Origin: Parietaria judaica
Lineage: Eukaryota; Streptophyta; Magnoliopsida; Rosales; Urticaceae
DNA length: 64,000 bases
Direction: 5' to 3'
Assembly: GCA_954871525.1 (NCBI GenBank)
Contig: OX940865.1
Span: 17,560,606-17,624,605 of the forward strand
Position numbers and translations under genes: made by a program. Each line of letters starts with the position of its first letter. Position 1 is the first letter of the stretch. Below, one piece after another: positions 36,313 to 48,131 of the stretch. The notes below the pieces were generated by a model that was not told where the DNA came from, ran no database searches, and saw only the letters and a list, made by a program, of their open reading frames with translations.

Positions 36313-36968
36313 GGGCATCTCCAAAGATGCGTCGAAACACCAAATTCAGCGTTACTGGAGAGAATTTTTCTCACTCCAAGGATGCGCCAAATGCAATGCT
36401 ATAATAATGTGATGCTGTTTTTCATATAGTACTACTATATAAGTTTTTTTTTTACTGTTAATAAAATATTGCATTAAAATAAGTTAGTCAATGATATTAA
36501 ATTAATTATGATTTGTATTATTACCTAAAAAAGTGATTATGTAATTTTTATTTTTAATTTATAGTGTGATTAATTTATTTTATTTAAAAATAATTATATT
36601 TGTTTTTTAATTTTCATTAATATAAAATATTACTTTGTATAAGACATCAAAATTAATACACAAATTGATTAATAAAATAGATGATAAAGTTCAATTAAAA
36701 CATTAGCAACATAAATTACAAAATAAAATCCAAATAAAATTAACATAAGAACTAATTAATTATGTAATTTTAACTAATTAATTATACTGTAGTTAAATTA
36801 TAAAGATTTATCAAAGTTATTACGCAATAAAAAAATCTTTGATTTAATAATATAATAGATAATATTCTTTTTAGTATGAAATTTGGAGATGAAATACATT
36901 TGGTACTAAAATTATACTAAATGGTGTAATTTTAACACCAAATTTAGTGTCAATGTTGGAGATGCCTG
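36313..36968. mobile_element. Harbinger-like MITE (GGGCATCTCC termini)
   Basis: The left end is GGGCATCTCCAAAGATG and the right end, reversed, CAGGCATCTCCAACATTG, with TAA on both sides (36310-36312 and 36969-36971). Both arms contain ACACCAAATT(C/T)-type subterminal motifs. 656 bp, very AT-rich, non-coding. Confidence 0.75.
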
Positions 36969-37299
36969 TAAACTAGTATCTTTATGTATCAATATAATGA
37001 ATTCGGTCGCTATGAACGGACTTTATAATGGATTTCTGACCACATTCTCCATAGGACTCTCTTATCTCTTCTTTATCTCAGCTAGCTCGTGTAAAAATAA
37101 ATTAATGTATTATTAGCTTATTACGGTAGGTTAGGTAATTTTTTTATTTTTTGAAAACTATGGTTCGCAATTAATGTAATTTAAATGTATTAACGAAATT
37201 CGTGATACAATTACAAAATAATGGGATTTTAAATGTATTCATTAGTTCTCCATTATATCTGCCCATGTCCATGATAATATAAGTAGTCAATAACAATCT

Positions 37300-37965
37300 G
37301 CTTACTACGAGGACAAAGTTATTGACCAAAACATAGCATCTTGAAAAGCTTACACATGTGTGAATACACTTTAATATAGCTTATAGTCTTAACTATAGTT
37401 TAAATTAAAAATGCCAAACCGAACTATCCATTTTTAAGGGTCAACTCACATGTTACACATTTGTCGATCATTAAATTTTAATGTTTAATTGGCGACGTTT
37501 ATTAGTATGGATCGGATTTAATGGGGGGAACCGGCCGATGAGAATTTGTAAAATAATAAACATTTTGATGCGGACTCAACCCGCTTTGAGAGGTGGCCAA
37601 TGATCCGGACCCAAACACATTCGGATAGCGACCAAAATCGTCTAGAGACGTGCTCTAGCTGAAACATGTTTGCGAAAATAACACAAAAACGTATATCCAC
37701 GTGTAAAAGTCACTAAAACAAGGATTTGCACGTGTCCATGATCTTGGTAGGCACTAACAATCATTAGCTTTAAGTTGTTGACTTAAAACATAACATCTTG
37801 AAAAGCTTACACACGTGGAAATAAACTAATAATCCTAACCACGGTTTAAAAAGCCAAAGCGGACTATCCAATTCTAAGGGTCAACTATTGATTCATGCAC
37901 TTGCCGACCATTAAATTTTAATGTTTAATTACCGAGTTACCGTCGGTAATTAGTACGAATCAGAA
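37300..37965. repeat. tandem duplication ~450 bp, related to 54.85-55.0 kb
   Basis: The segment around 37320-37495 (ACATAGCATCTTGAAAAGCTTACACA ... TAAATTTTAATGTTTAATT) returns at about 37785-37932 in diverged form. The part between (ATGCGGACTCAACCCGCTT, GAGGTGGCCAATGAT) matches 54930-54965. So this is a third, diverged copy of DNA that also lies upstream of the SDR-7 end. No gene. Confidence 0.6.
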
Positions 37966-40900
37966 TCTATATATATATAAAAGGAAGATCACAAGTGAAT
38001 GGCATGTCAAGATGAGAAAACAAGGATTCTTCATTCTTATTTTTTCAGATTTTGTATTTTTTATTCAAATCAATTCATATATTTAAAGTCACATTTAATT
38101 GTTTCATTTATTTGAGATGTTTTTCTATTCCCTTTTAATAAGTACGCATATGAAAGAAAAAAGATGAAATAATCAATAGGAGAATATGAAAAGAGCACTG
38201 AGTGACTATTCATAATCAATGTTATTTAAAAGACTATTCATATATCCTTGGTTAGAAGATGCAGTCGAGTTTGTCTTTCAGTTTTGAGGTGCATGAATAA
38301 TATACATTAATTTCATTTTCGTTTATTGCATATTTATTACATTTCATCAAAAACCCAAACCCTTTGTTTCCCTTTTGTCGCTGATTCTCTCTCTCTTCAC
38401 ACGAGCTTCTCAGCCCAATCCGCTGACGCCTCCATGCCGCAGCCGCAGCGGCGATCAAGCGAGTTAAGCCCGAAGAAGTCATCCCACGCTGACCCTTCAC
38501 TCGATTTTCTCTGCTTAATCCGCTGGCGCTTCTGCATTTGCTGATTTCAGGGCTTCTCTTCAAGAGGATAATGAGTGATTCTCTGTTTTGCCGCCTGTGC
38601 TCCGTTTCCATAATACAACCTCATGTAAATCATCTTCCTTTTATTTCAGCAGATTCAAATATAACGAGCTGCTTTAGACTAAATTGTTTCATCGTATTCC
38701 ATATCCGTACAACCGTCCACCGTAGTCGTCGCCTAGCCGCCCATCTCCTCCGAAGGTATGTGGCTTTTTTTTTTGTCATGCTATTATGTTTTTTTTTTTC
38801 TTCTATTTTGTTTTCCTCACGGTTTTTAAGGATCGGAACATGTTATCTTTCCATTTACATATTGCTTCACTCTTCGGCGAGTGTCATGACTACGTTGTTT
38901 TTCTCCCGTGCATCAACATTTACGGTTAAAATTGTTGGTATGGAATTAGGTATTTTCCTTCTTTTTCTTTAGCTATGGAATCGTGTATTTTTCTTTTCTT
39001 TCTGGTTTTTTCTTCTTTCAGTAATTTCTTCTTTCGGCTCTCTTCCTCTGAACCCCAACCAAACCACTTTGAAGGAAAGGATGCTCGATCGCAAAGTTGC
39101 ATTGAAACTGTTTGAGAATAGTTTTCAATTATTGATATATTTTTTCCTTCTCAAGTAAACTACTTTGTAAACATTCAAGTTGTTTGAGGGAAAGCTCCGC
39201 TCCTCGGCTACAATACTAAGCGGGTAAGATCATTTTTTAAGTTATTAATTCAAATTGTATCTCTTTAATCTTTATCGGGGATTTTTAATACGAATAATAC
39301 ATATATATCAAGGATTTTTCATTTTTTTTCTTGGTTTGTTCGGTTTTGCTTTCTATGTTCTTCTGTATTTGTTTATTGTGCTCTTATCTTATTCGATAGC
39401 TTTAAGCCAATATTATTTGTTTCTGCTGATATTTTAACCGTTGTGACACTCATGTTAATTCAATTTTTTGTGATGAACCTCACATACAGTTTATTTTGGT
39501 TATGTTTTATTTGGATTGTAGCAAATCTTTATTTGTATGCATTTTGTTATGTTTTTTTGCTATAAGTTATGGTGTGTATTATTATCGAATTCCATAATAC
39601 ATGTCTTCACTTTGGATCATGCCTTGCTCATCTGACATAATTGCTTTGTTTTTTAATAATGTATTAAAGATTTTTCAATGTCAAATTACAGGTAAAAGAG
39701 ATCAATGCAAGGTTATAATTTAAAGTATTAATCGCACGAATATTTGATGTTCAATTTTTCTTTCTCACTCTTCTGGTTTTAAGATCTGTATGTTCGCAAT
39801 TATCATGTTCAGGTCATTAAGTGTTTTAAATAAACCATGGATATGTATTGGAACTTGGTTTTCTTTATTTAAGAAGCTATTTAATTGTGAATGGGAAGGT
39901 TTTGAAAGTGCTTATTTACGAGCATATGTTTGTATTGTGCATATGTGCAGACCGGAAAATCTTTGCCATTAACTATAATATTATTTATGAGAAAATGATG
40001 ATTTAAGATATAATTTATAAGAATTTACACAAAAACAAATAATATTATATCTATTATATCGACAATTATTTTCTCATATTTACTAAACATGTGAGTTGTG
40101 ACGATAATATTACAGTATTTACTATTTACACATATTTGACAATTATTTACTTAATGTTTTTTTCGATTAACAAATTCAATTGTACTTTAAGCCAACCCTC
40201 AAGATTTGTAGTTTCACCTGCAATTATGAGTTAATGATATCTTAAGAAGCATGTATACAAATGGAGTGACATTAATTGTTCATGTATTATGATTTTATGA
40301 AAGCAAATTGATTATAGTTGTTGGAATGTATGTAAAAGTGAGTAAACGTGTAAAACAAATATTCTTAGTTAAATTTTCTGATTTGCCATTAACTATAAGA
40401 TTATTTATGAGAAAATGATGATTTAAGATATAATTTATAGAATTTACACAAAAAAAAAAATATTATATCTATTATATCGAAATTTATTTTCTCATATTTA
40501 CTAAACATGTGAGTTGTGACGATAATATTACAATATAAACCTAATGTTATTTACACACATTTGACAATTATTTACTTAATATTTTTTTTCGATTAACAAA
40601 TTAAATTGTACTTTAAGCCAACCCTCAAGATTAGTAGTTTCAGGTACAATTATGAGTTAATGATATGTTAAGAAGCATGTATACGGATGGAGTAACACAA
40701 ATTGATCATGTATTATGATTTAATGAAAGCAAATACATTTTAGTTGTTGGAATTTATGTAAAAGTGACTAAAAGTGTAAAAAAAAAAATTATTCGTTAAT
40801 TTTCCTGATTTGCCATTAACTATAATATTATTTATGAAAAAAGATGATTTAATATATAATTTATAAGAATTTACACAAAAACAAATAATATTATATCTAT

Positions 40901-41545
40901 TATATCGACGATTATTTTCTCAAATTTACTAAACATGTGAGTTGTGACAATAATATTACAGTATTAACCTAATGTTATTTACACACATTTGACAATTATT
41001 TACTTAATATTTTTTTCGATTAACAAATTAAATTGTACTTTAAGCCAACCCTCAAGATTAATAGTTTCACGTACAATTATGAGTTAATGATATGTTAAAA
41101 AGCATGTATACAAATGGAGTGACACAAATTGTTCATGTATCATGATTTAATGAAAGCAAATTGTTTTTAGTTGTTGGAATGTATGTAAAAGTGACTAAAA
41201 ATGTAAAACAAAACATTCTTAGTTAATTTTCCTGATTTGCCATTAACTATAATATTATTTATGAGAAAATGATGATTTAAGATATAATTTATAAGAATTT
41301 ACAGAAAATATAATAATATTATATCTATTATATCGACAATTATTTTCTCATATTTACTACATGTGAGTTGTGACGATAATATTACAGTATTAACTTAATG
41401 TTATATACACACATTTGACGATTATTTACTTAATATTTTTTTTAATTACAATATCAAATTTATAGAATTAATTTATCTAATATTTTATCTACATGTAAAA
41501 AGTATACTTTCTCATCACCGCGCGGAGCGCGGTGCCGTCCACTAG
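37966..41545 (+). mobile_element. Helitron (non-autonomous)
   Basis: The 5' end TCTATATATATATAAAAGG follows an A (37965). The 3' end is a GC hairpin (CACCGCGCGGAGCGCGGTG) at 41516-41534, followed by CCGTCCACTAG and then T (41546): the TC...CTAG inserted-between-A-and-T signature of plant Helitrons. 3,580 bp. No Rep/helicase coding region. The 38350-39230 part contains CT-rich leader-like blocks with splice-like sites (e.g. GAAG|GTATGTGG at 38755) and may be a captured or vestigial 5' leader. The 3' third is a tandem satellite (39960-41470). Confidence 0.85.
39960..41470. repeat. ~425-bp tandem satellite inside Helitron
   Basis: Four units begin with TTTGCCATTAACTATAA at about 39961, 40382, 40809 and 41236 (spacing 421, 427, 427 bp). 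Each contains AACATGTGAGTTGTGACGA, a GATTAACAAATT(A/C)AATTGTAC block and AAGCATGTATAC. The last unit is cut short before the Helitron terminus. Units differ by scattered substitutions and small indels. Confidence 0.9.
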
Positions 41546-41641
41546 TTTTTAAAGTAAACTGTTAAGTGACCGGCTTTTTAGATTCTCAAATAGTTGATGC
41601 TTACTAAATAATAAAAATATCAGCATTTTAATGGTAATAAC
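41546..41641. other. SDR intron relic, left part
   Basis: TTCTCAAATAGTTGATG followed by ATATCAGCATTTTAA matches the SDR-7 intron at about 56187-56245 (TTCTCAAGTAGTTGATGG, ATATCAGCATTTTAAAG). The similarity resumes after the hAT MITE (41952-41987) and after the Tip100-like element (50678-50735). No exon of the gene remains. Confidence 0.6.
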
Positions 41642-41943
41642 TAGAACTGCACAGCGATGGTCGTCAGTGGCGACGGATTCCGGAGAATCACGATGATCGC
41701 GATTGGGGGCTGAAAAATCGCGACGATCGCGAACGAAGGTGGCCATCGCGATGTGGGATTCTGCAGCCCTCTCTCTCTCTGACTCTCTCCTCTCACAGAC
41801 TCTCTCTCTCTCTCTCTCGGCCTGCCATCGCGACGAAACCACGATCATTGCGATTCCGGCAGCCACGACGCGTCGCGACTCCGGCATCCACGATTTTCAC
41901 GATTTGTTCGCGATCGGTCACGACCCGTGGGTGTGCAACTCTA
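41642..41943. mobile_element. hAT MITE with perfect 8-bp target duplication
   Basis: Termini TAGAACTGCACAGCGATGG and, reversed, TAGAGTTGCACACCCACGG, flanked by gtaataac on both sides (41634-41641 and 41944-41951). 302 bp, unusually GC-rich, with many CGCGAT motifs and an internal (CT)n tract. No transposase. Confidence 0.85.
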
Positions 41944-42172
41944 GTAATAACTCAATTTGACCTTTAATTCAATGATTGAAAAGGATGGTTATAATCAGGG
42001 ACGGAGCCAGAACTCGGACTAAGAGGGGGCAAAAATTAATTAGCTATAAATTTCATAATAAAAACTACTATCATACATTGCATTATAACTATTTTTATGA
42101 ACTTTCGGTTTAAGAAAATAGTTCATTAGAATCTCTATATGATTAGAAATCTACATGTTACGTTATCAAAAT

Positions 42173-44316
42173 TGTAAAACCCATATATATATATTAATAT
42201 ATATATATATAAAAAAAAAGAAAAAGAAGAAAAAGAAAAAAAAGGGGTCGATACCCCATTTCCCCCTCTCTCCCTTCTTACTCTATGCTCTCTCTCTCTC
42301 ATTACTCTCTCTCTCATCAAATAATCAAAGCTTCACAACTCCGTCACCGGAGCTCCGATCAACGAAATCTTGGTACCGCCGGAAAGCTCTTGAGTAGGCG
42401 AACACGTTGGTAGGTGAATGACGACCTGAGGTGGTGGCGTTTGGCCGGAATAGTCGCCGTAAGGTTCGGTTTCATAACCCGAGATCCATTTCATTCCGGT
42501 TAGATTTTGAGAAAACTAACACCGGAATCATGTTCGTGAAGCCTATTAGAGTCCGTTGGTGGTGCCACCTCGCCGTCGTCGTCGCCGGCCGCCGCCGTCG
42601 GCCGCCGCGTCATTTTCCGATCTCGGATTTTTTTGAGGGGTTTTGAAGCCCTCGTCGAGGAGATCGAAAGCCCTCGATCGGAATCGTCATCGGACTCTCG
42701 GTAAGCCCGAATTTCCTTGACCTAGTTTCTGAATTTAGATGATCAAATTAGGTGTGTTCTGGGCCTTGATTGATGAAATTGACTTCGCCATTGCGTTTAG
42801 AACAGTCGAATTAAGCTAGGAGAAGCATAAAATTGTCGAATTGATGCCCGTTTTGCTGCCTCGTTTTGCGTGCCCGACGGGAATTCGGCCCGGGTTAAAT
42901 GTCAGCGTATCGGGTTTTCAATTGACAATTTGAATTCCAATCTTAGTAATATTTGACTTATGGATGGTATCGGTGTTATAGTTGGCGCGGATAGTCGTCC
43001 CGTGGTCACCTCGAAAACCGTGCTACCTGAATCACCCGTTATGAATAGTACATCGGATCCCGAAGTCTCTGATCATCGAAGTCAAGGCCAAGACGAACCC
43101 GCATCTTCGACTAACTATTCGATCGGTCAAAGTTTCCACAAATCGAGGTAGGGGCTATTACCTTTTCTCGCAATTTAAAATGAACGTAGAAACCAATGTT
43201 CTAATAAAGATTGAACCGGATAGGTTTATATTGGATTTAATTAAATGATATGCTAACTAAAAAGAGAAAAGTTAATATTGCGGTTGATGTTGCTTGTTGG
43301 CGAAGATGGAAAACAGGTATGATTTGCATCGGTTTGATGCTTGATATTATATTTTTATGTTTATGTTACGTCGGTATGACGTACGTTGATATGGTACCCG
43401 CTTCGGGGATGATTAACATGATATGGTACCCGCTTCGGGCGGATGATGTGTGTTGATATGGTACCCGCTTCGGGCGGATGAGCTGCTGACGAGCAGCTGG
43501 CTACTGCGCAGTAGGCCGGACCTGGATATGGATATGGATATGGATATGATTGGACCCAAAAGTCAACATTTCGACCCATGGCGAACTGGCCGTCTTTGGT
43601 GGTGATTAGGATCCCGAGTCGAGCGCGAGTTACGGTTAGGGACTTCTAGTCCACCTGTGCTCGTGCCTTGAGGACTCGATGGGATATAGTGGAGAAAAGG
43701 CGCGAGCTGACTCTGCATGGACCACCGAAATGATTTGACTTTTGTGGGGTATATTTATTTTATTATTGGAATGATAAAATGATGAAATTATGATTAAATG
43801 GTTTATGATGTCATTTAATTTAATTAATTGAAATTTGACTAATAATGGTTCGGTAAAGAGAATTGGTAATAGATTCCCTACTGAGCGTGTGGTGCTCATC
43901 CCTTCCATATACATCTTTTTCTTTCCAGCTTCAGGTGGTGTTCAGTACTAGACTCCGGACGAGGAATAGTTTGATTCAGGAAGTCTACGTTTCGTTTTGC
44001 TTACCTAAACCTTAATGTTCGTCGTGGTGAATTTCGTATTTTTAGTTGATCTTTAATTTCGAAAATATAAAGGATTAAATTAAGGATATTTGTGATGGTG
44101 GTACTTTGTAATTGTCGTTTTATGGTGTTGTATAAACTGTGGTCGTTGACGTTGTATTGTCGTTTTAAGTCTCACGGGCAAAAGTTATGTGTTTGTTGAC
44201 GTGGACGTTGAATATTCAACGATATCGTTTAAATGATGATGTGTCGTTGACCGGTCTAAGTTTGACAAGTCGTTGTTTTTGTCTTATCCTACTAACCCCC
44301 ATTTAGGGGCGTTACA
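42173..44316 (+). repeat. 5' LTR of Tekay-type element
   Basis: 2,144 bp, TGTAAAACCC...GGGGCGTTACA. It contains a (TA)n/A-rich start, a (CT)n stretch, three tandem GGTACCCGCTTCGGG units (about 43396-43480) and four GGATAT hexamers (about 43522-43547). Short open frames inside it (e.g. starting at 42960) recur unchanged in the other LTR and are not genes. Confidence 0.95.
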
Positions 44317-44319
44317 GTT

Positions 44320-44332
44320 TGGTATCAGAGCC
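44320..44332 (+). other. primer binding site (tRNA-Met type)
   Basis: TGGTATCAGAGCC, complementary to the 3' end of initiator tRNA-Met, three bases after the 5' LTR. This is the standard site for Ty3 elements of plants. Confidence 0.9.
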
Positions 44333-45077
44333 TAGGTTACGGCACCTAGGGTACAACACCATAATTTTTATTTTTATTTTGCGTTTTTGTCGTGTTTTAT
44401 TTTGTATCACCATCCATAATCCTGACATTTAATCTTTTTACAGTTGATCAACATGGTTCGGAATTCCCAAAGTACCCTAAATCTGCGTCCCCCGTTAAAT
44501 CTTGAAGAATCTGCATGGTATAATGTTCCATAATACGTGATATAATCTCTTAGTTCTGCAGTTGAAATAATGAAATCTTTTAAGGAGATCCTGTTCCAAA
44601 ATCCTCTATAGTTTGATGAATTTCCTGATGTTGCTACAATTGAAATGCGATTGGCATTAATGAAGAAAAATTTGAGGTGCTTTATAATTCTGATGTCGTA
44701 GTTAGCCCTGAAGGTAGAATGGTAAATTTTGGGTAATGATTTCATGCGCAATGGGTTTGCGAGAACTTTACGCCAAAGCGTTACTCTAATTTCTCAAAAT
44801 TGATTGTTTCAGCCATAAACCTCGAGACATGTATTATTCCTTCATCAATGTGCGCTCATATAGGAAATTGCCAAAAGCTTTAATGATCTACAAGTCTTGT
44901 GAGCTTGTCATTGAGGGAAGTAAATTCTCATTTGACGTAATCGTTCCCCGTATGATCGAGTTTGATGTAACATTGGAAATGAATTTGTTAGAAAAGTATC
45001 GTGCTATAGTAGACTGCTACAAAATACATGGCACCCTCGGAGGAAAAGAAAATGAGCATGTTAATATGGCCTCATAA
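44333..45077 (+). pseudogene. gag/protease remnant
   Basis: In place of a ~1-kb gag there are about 500 bp with stops in all frames. From about 44880 the frame reads KSCELVIEGSKFSFDV, then LEMNLLEKYRAIVDCYK, which corresponds to the C-terminal part of a retropepsin-like domain and its linker. The active-site D(T/S)G segment is not visible. The frame ends at a stop at 45077. Confidence 0.6.
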
Positions 45078-46200
45078 TTTTATCTTGAAGTCTCTCCTTG
45101 GAGGAAAGATGAATTTTGAAGGGTCGGAAGTTAATTGTACCATGGAAGGTGTGAGGCAAAGTGCAATCGACCCGCATATCCCAATAGTACAAGATCTTGA
45201 AGATGTGTTTTCCGCAGAGATTTTAGGATTTTCTCCAGATTGTCGATTGGGTTTGACATTGACCTAGTTCCTGGGAGTTTTCCGATTTCTATGGATCATT
45301 TCCGTATGGCTCCAGCAGAAAATGCAGAATTGAAGAAGCAATTAGACGACTTGTTGAGTAAAAGGTTTATCTGGCAGAGTACATCACCGTGGGGAGCACC
45401 GGTGTTATTCGCTAAGAAAACTAATGATAGTTTACGCCCTTGTGTGGACTACAGACAGCTCAACATGATAATGATTAAAAAAAAAAAACCTTTGTCACGA
45501 ATTGATGACCTATTCGATCAATTGGGAGGACGCAAGTTTTTCTCAAGGATATAGTTGCGGTCAGGTTACCACCCGTTGAGGATTCGAAATGCAGATATTC
45601 CGAAGACATCGTTCCGTACACGATATGGTCACTTTAAGTTCACGGTTATGCCTTTTGGTTTAACGAACGCTCCAACAGCGTTTATGGACTTAATGAATAG
45701 AGTTTTCCGACCATACTTGGATCGATTCGTTGTTGTCTTCATTGACGACATACTTATCTATTCAAGAACTTTGGAGGAACACGCAGAACATTTGCGGATC
45801 GTTTTGCAGACTTTGCGGGACCATCGTTTATATGCGAAGAAAGAAAAATGCGAATTCTGGATGACCGAAGTGAAGTTCTTAGGCCATATGATCTCGCAAG
45901 AAGGTATTGCCGTAGACCCGTCAAAGATTGAAGCTATCTTGAACTGGAGGCAACCAAGAAATGTGGCGGAAGTTCGAAGCTTCCTAGTGCTTGCGGGCTA
46001 TTTCAGGAAGTTTGTGGAGAATTTTTCAAAGATTGATGCGCCCCCAAGCAAGCTCACCAGAAAAGATGTTCAGTTCAGATGGGATGATAGATGTGAAGAG
46101 TCTTTTTTTTCAAAATTGAAACGACGATTGACGAGTGCTCCTGTCCTTGTTGTTCCCAATGTATGTGAAGTGTTTACAGTGTTTACGGATGCATCTTGAA
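45078..46200 (+). pseudogene. reverse transcriptase, broken
   Basis: The linker ([17 protein letters not shown]) runs into the RT palm through a frame change near 45250. [28 protein letters not shown] and CVDYRQLN are typical Ty3 RT motifs. An in-frame stop follows KFFSRI (about 45553). RT continues with [24 protein letters not shown] and the catalytic [11 protein letters not shown], then the RNase H start, ending at a TGA near 46197. Confidence 0.85.
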
Positions 46201-46962
46201 GTGGACTAGGCTGTGTGCTCATGCAAAAAGGGAGAGTGATGGCATATGGTTCTAGGCAGTTAAAGCCGCACAGACTAAATTATCCTACCCATGACCTGGG
46301 AGCTAGCAGCAGTGATATTTGCACTCAAAATCTGGCGTTGTCATCTTTATGGCTCAAGATTTGAGATATTCACCGATCATCAAAGTCTCAAGTATTTGTT
46401 CACGCAGAGAGACTTGAATCTACGACAACGAAGATGGGTGGAGTATATGAAAGATTATGGTTTTAGTCTACGATATCGCCCAAGAAAAGTAAAGGTGGTC
46501 GCCGATGCATTAAGTCTGAAGAATCATGGTTTGGTTGCTTCTTTGACCTTGGAATTATGGAAAATATCGGTTATCATTGGCGATTACAATTTAGAATTCC
46601 ATAACGATGGGTATAAAGCATGTGCGTATAACGTCATAGCCGTTCCATCAATGGTACTCCAAGTTAGAAAAAGCCAGTGGAGCGATGAAACATTGCAAGA
46701 TTTATGGAATCGATTACAAGCTGGAGAACAACTTGAAGGATGGAATTTGGGAGTCGATGGATTTTTATTATTGTACAAAGGATGGCTTGCGGTAGCTGAT
46801 GATGCTACATTACGAAATGTCATCTTACAAGAAGCTCATCGTTCCAAGTTTGCTATTCACCCAGGAAGTACGTAAATGTACCAAGATTTGAAGAGGCAAT
46901 ATTATTGCTACGGAATGAAATCTGATGTGGCGATGTTCGTGAAGAGATGTCCAGTTTGCTAA
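46201..46962 (+). pseudogene. RNase H and integrase zinc-finger region, broken
   Basis: Typical Ty3 RNase H sequence ([41 protein letters not shown]) with a one-base frameshift near 46298. The connection domain and HHCC zinc finger follow ([11 protein letters not shown] ... CPVC), with stops at about 46873 and 46960. Not translatable as one protein. Confidence 0.85.
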
Positions 46963-48096
46963 ATGGTCAAAGCAGAGCATCGGAAACCCGGCGGGGAGCT
47001 TAGACCACTTGAAATACCTGAGTGGAAATGGGACTGCATCACAATGGACTTCGTTTCGGGACTTCCTCGGTCTCGGGGCGGACACGATGCGGTGTGGGTG
47101 ATCGTTGATAGATTGACAAAATCAGCTCACTTTATCCCTATTCGGACAGATTACAAAGTTTCGAAACTTTGTAAACTATATGTGGAAAAGATAGTAAAGC
47201 TTCATGGGGTCCCTGTTTCAATAGTTTCGGACCGAGACGCTCGTTTCACCTCCAAGTTTTGGAGAGGATTACAGAAAGAGATGGGAACTGAATTGAGTTT
47301 GAGCACAGCTTTTCATCCTCAGACTGATGGACAATCAGAGCGAGTGATTCAGATCTTAGAAGACATGCTTCGGGCGTGCGCCTTGGATTTTGGAGGAAAG
47401 TGGAAGGAGCAACTACCATTCGTGGAGTTCGCTTACAACAATAGCTTTCAGGCTAGTATCGGTATGACACCGTATGAGGCCTTGTATGGTCGACCTTGTC
47501 GTTCACCTCTTTGTTGGACCGAGTATGAAGATCGTATTACTTTCGGTCCTTCCTACCTCAAAGATACAACAGAAACGATTAGGCTTATTTGGGAAAAACT
47601 CAAGACTGCTCAACGTCGCCAGAAGAGTTATGCGGATCGAAGACGTAGGCCACTGGAATTCATTGTTGGCGACAATGTGTTCTTGAAGGTGACGCCCATG
47701 CGTGGAGTTTCTCGTTTCGGCATAAAAGGAAAGTTAGCTCCGCGATATACCGGTCCGTTCGAGATAGTTGAAAGAGTCGGGCCACTTGCCTACATGCTTG
47801 ATTTACCTCCGCAATTATCTCATGTCCACAATGTGTTTCATGTGTCGATGTTGAGAAAATATGAACCCGACCCTCAACAAATCATTGAGTGGACAGAGAT
47901 ACCTATTCAAGAGAATGCGACGTACGCGGAGCACCCACTTCATATTATCGACCGTGAAGTCAAAGTCCTCCGTCGACGAGAAATTCCTCTAGTTAAAGTG
48001 GTATGGAAAAACCACGACCCTAGAGAGGCAACCTGGGAGTTAGAGTCGGAGATGATGGAGAAGTACCCTTTTTTGTTCGGGGGTAATTTCGTTTAA
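46963..48096 (+). pseudogene. integrase core and chromodomain-like C-terminus
   Basis: The longest intact frame of the element, 377 codons. The DDE catalytic residues are visible as WDCITMDFVSGLP, VSDRDARFTS and QTDGQSERVIQ. The GPFEIVERVGPLAY module follows, and the C-terminus VLRRREIPLVKVVWKNHD, PREATWELE is the chromodomain-like tail of chromoviruses, thought to direct integration by chromatin binding. It is cut off upstream by stops, so it is unlikely to be made as an enzyme. Confidence 0.88.
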
Positions 48097-48116
48097 ATTT
48101 CGAGGACGAAATTCTT

Positions 48117-48128
48117 AAAGGGGTGGAG
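48117..48128 (+). other. polypurine tract
   Basis: AAAGGGGTGGAG just before the 3' LTR; the plus-strand primer of reverse transcription. Confidence 0.8.
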
Positions 48129-48131
48129 TAT

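Noticed and set aside
38538..38972. 144-codon frame in the Helitron
   Set aside because: T-rich, Phe/Ser-rich translation with splice-like interruptions. It may be leader or captured non-coding exon sequence but not a supported protein.
42960..43151. Small protein starting MDGIGVIVGAD, repeated at 48919-49110
   Set aside because: It lies in the LTR and is identical in both LTRs only because the LTRs are identical. No sign of coding selection.
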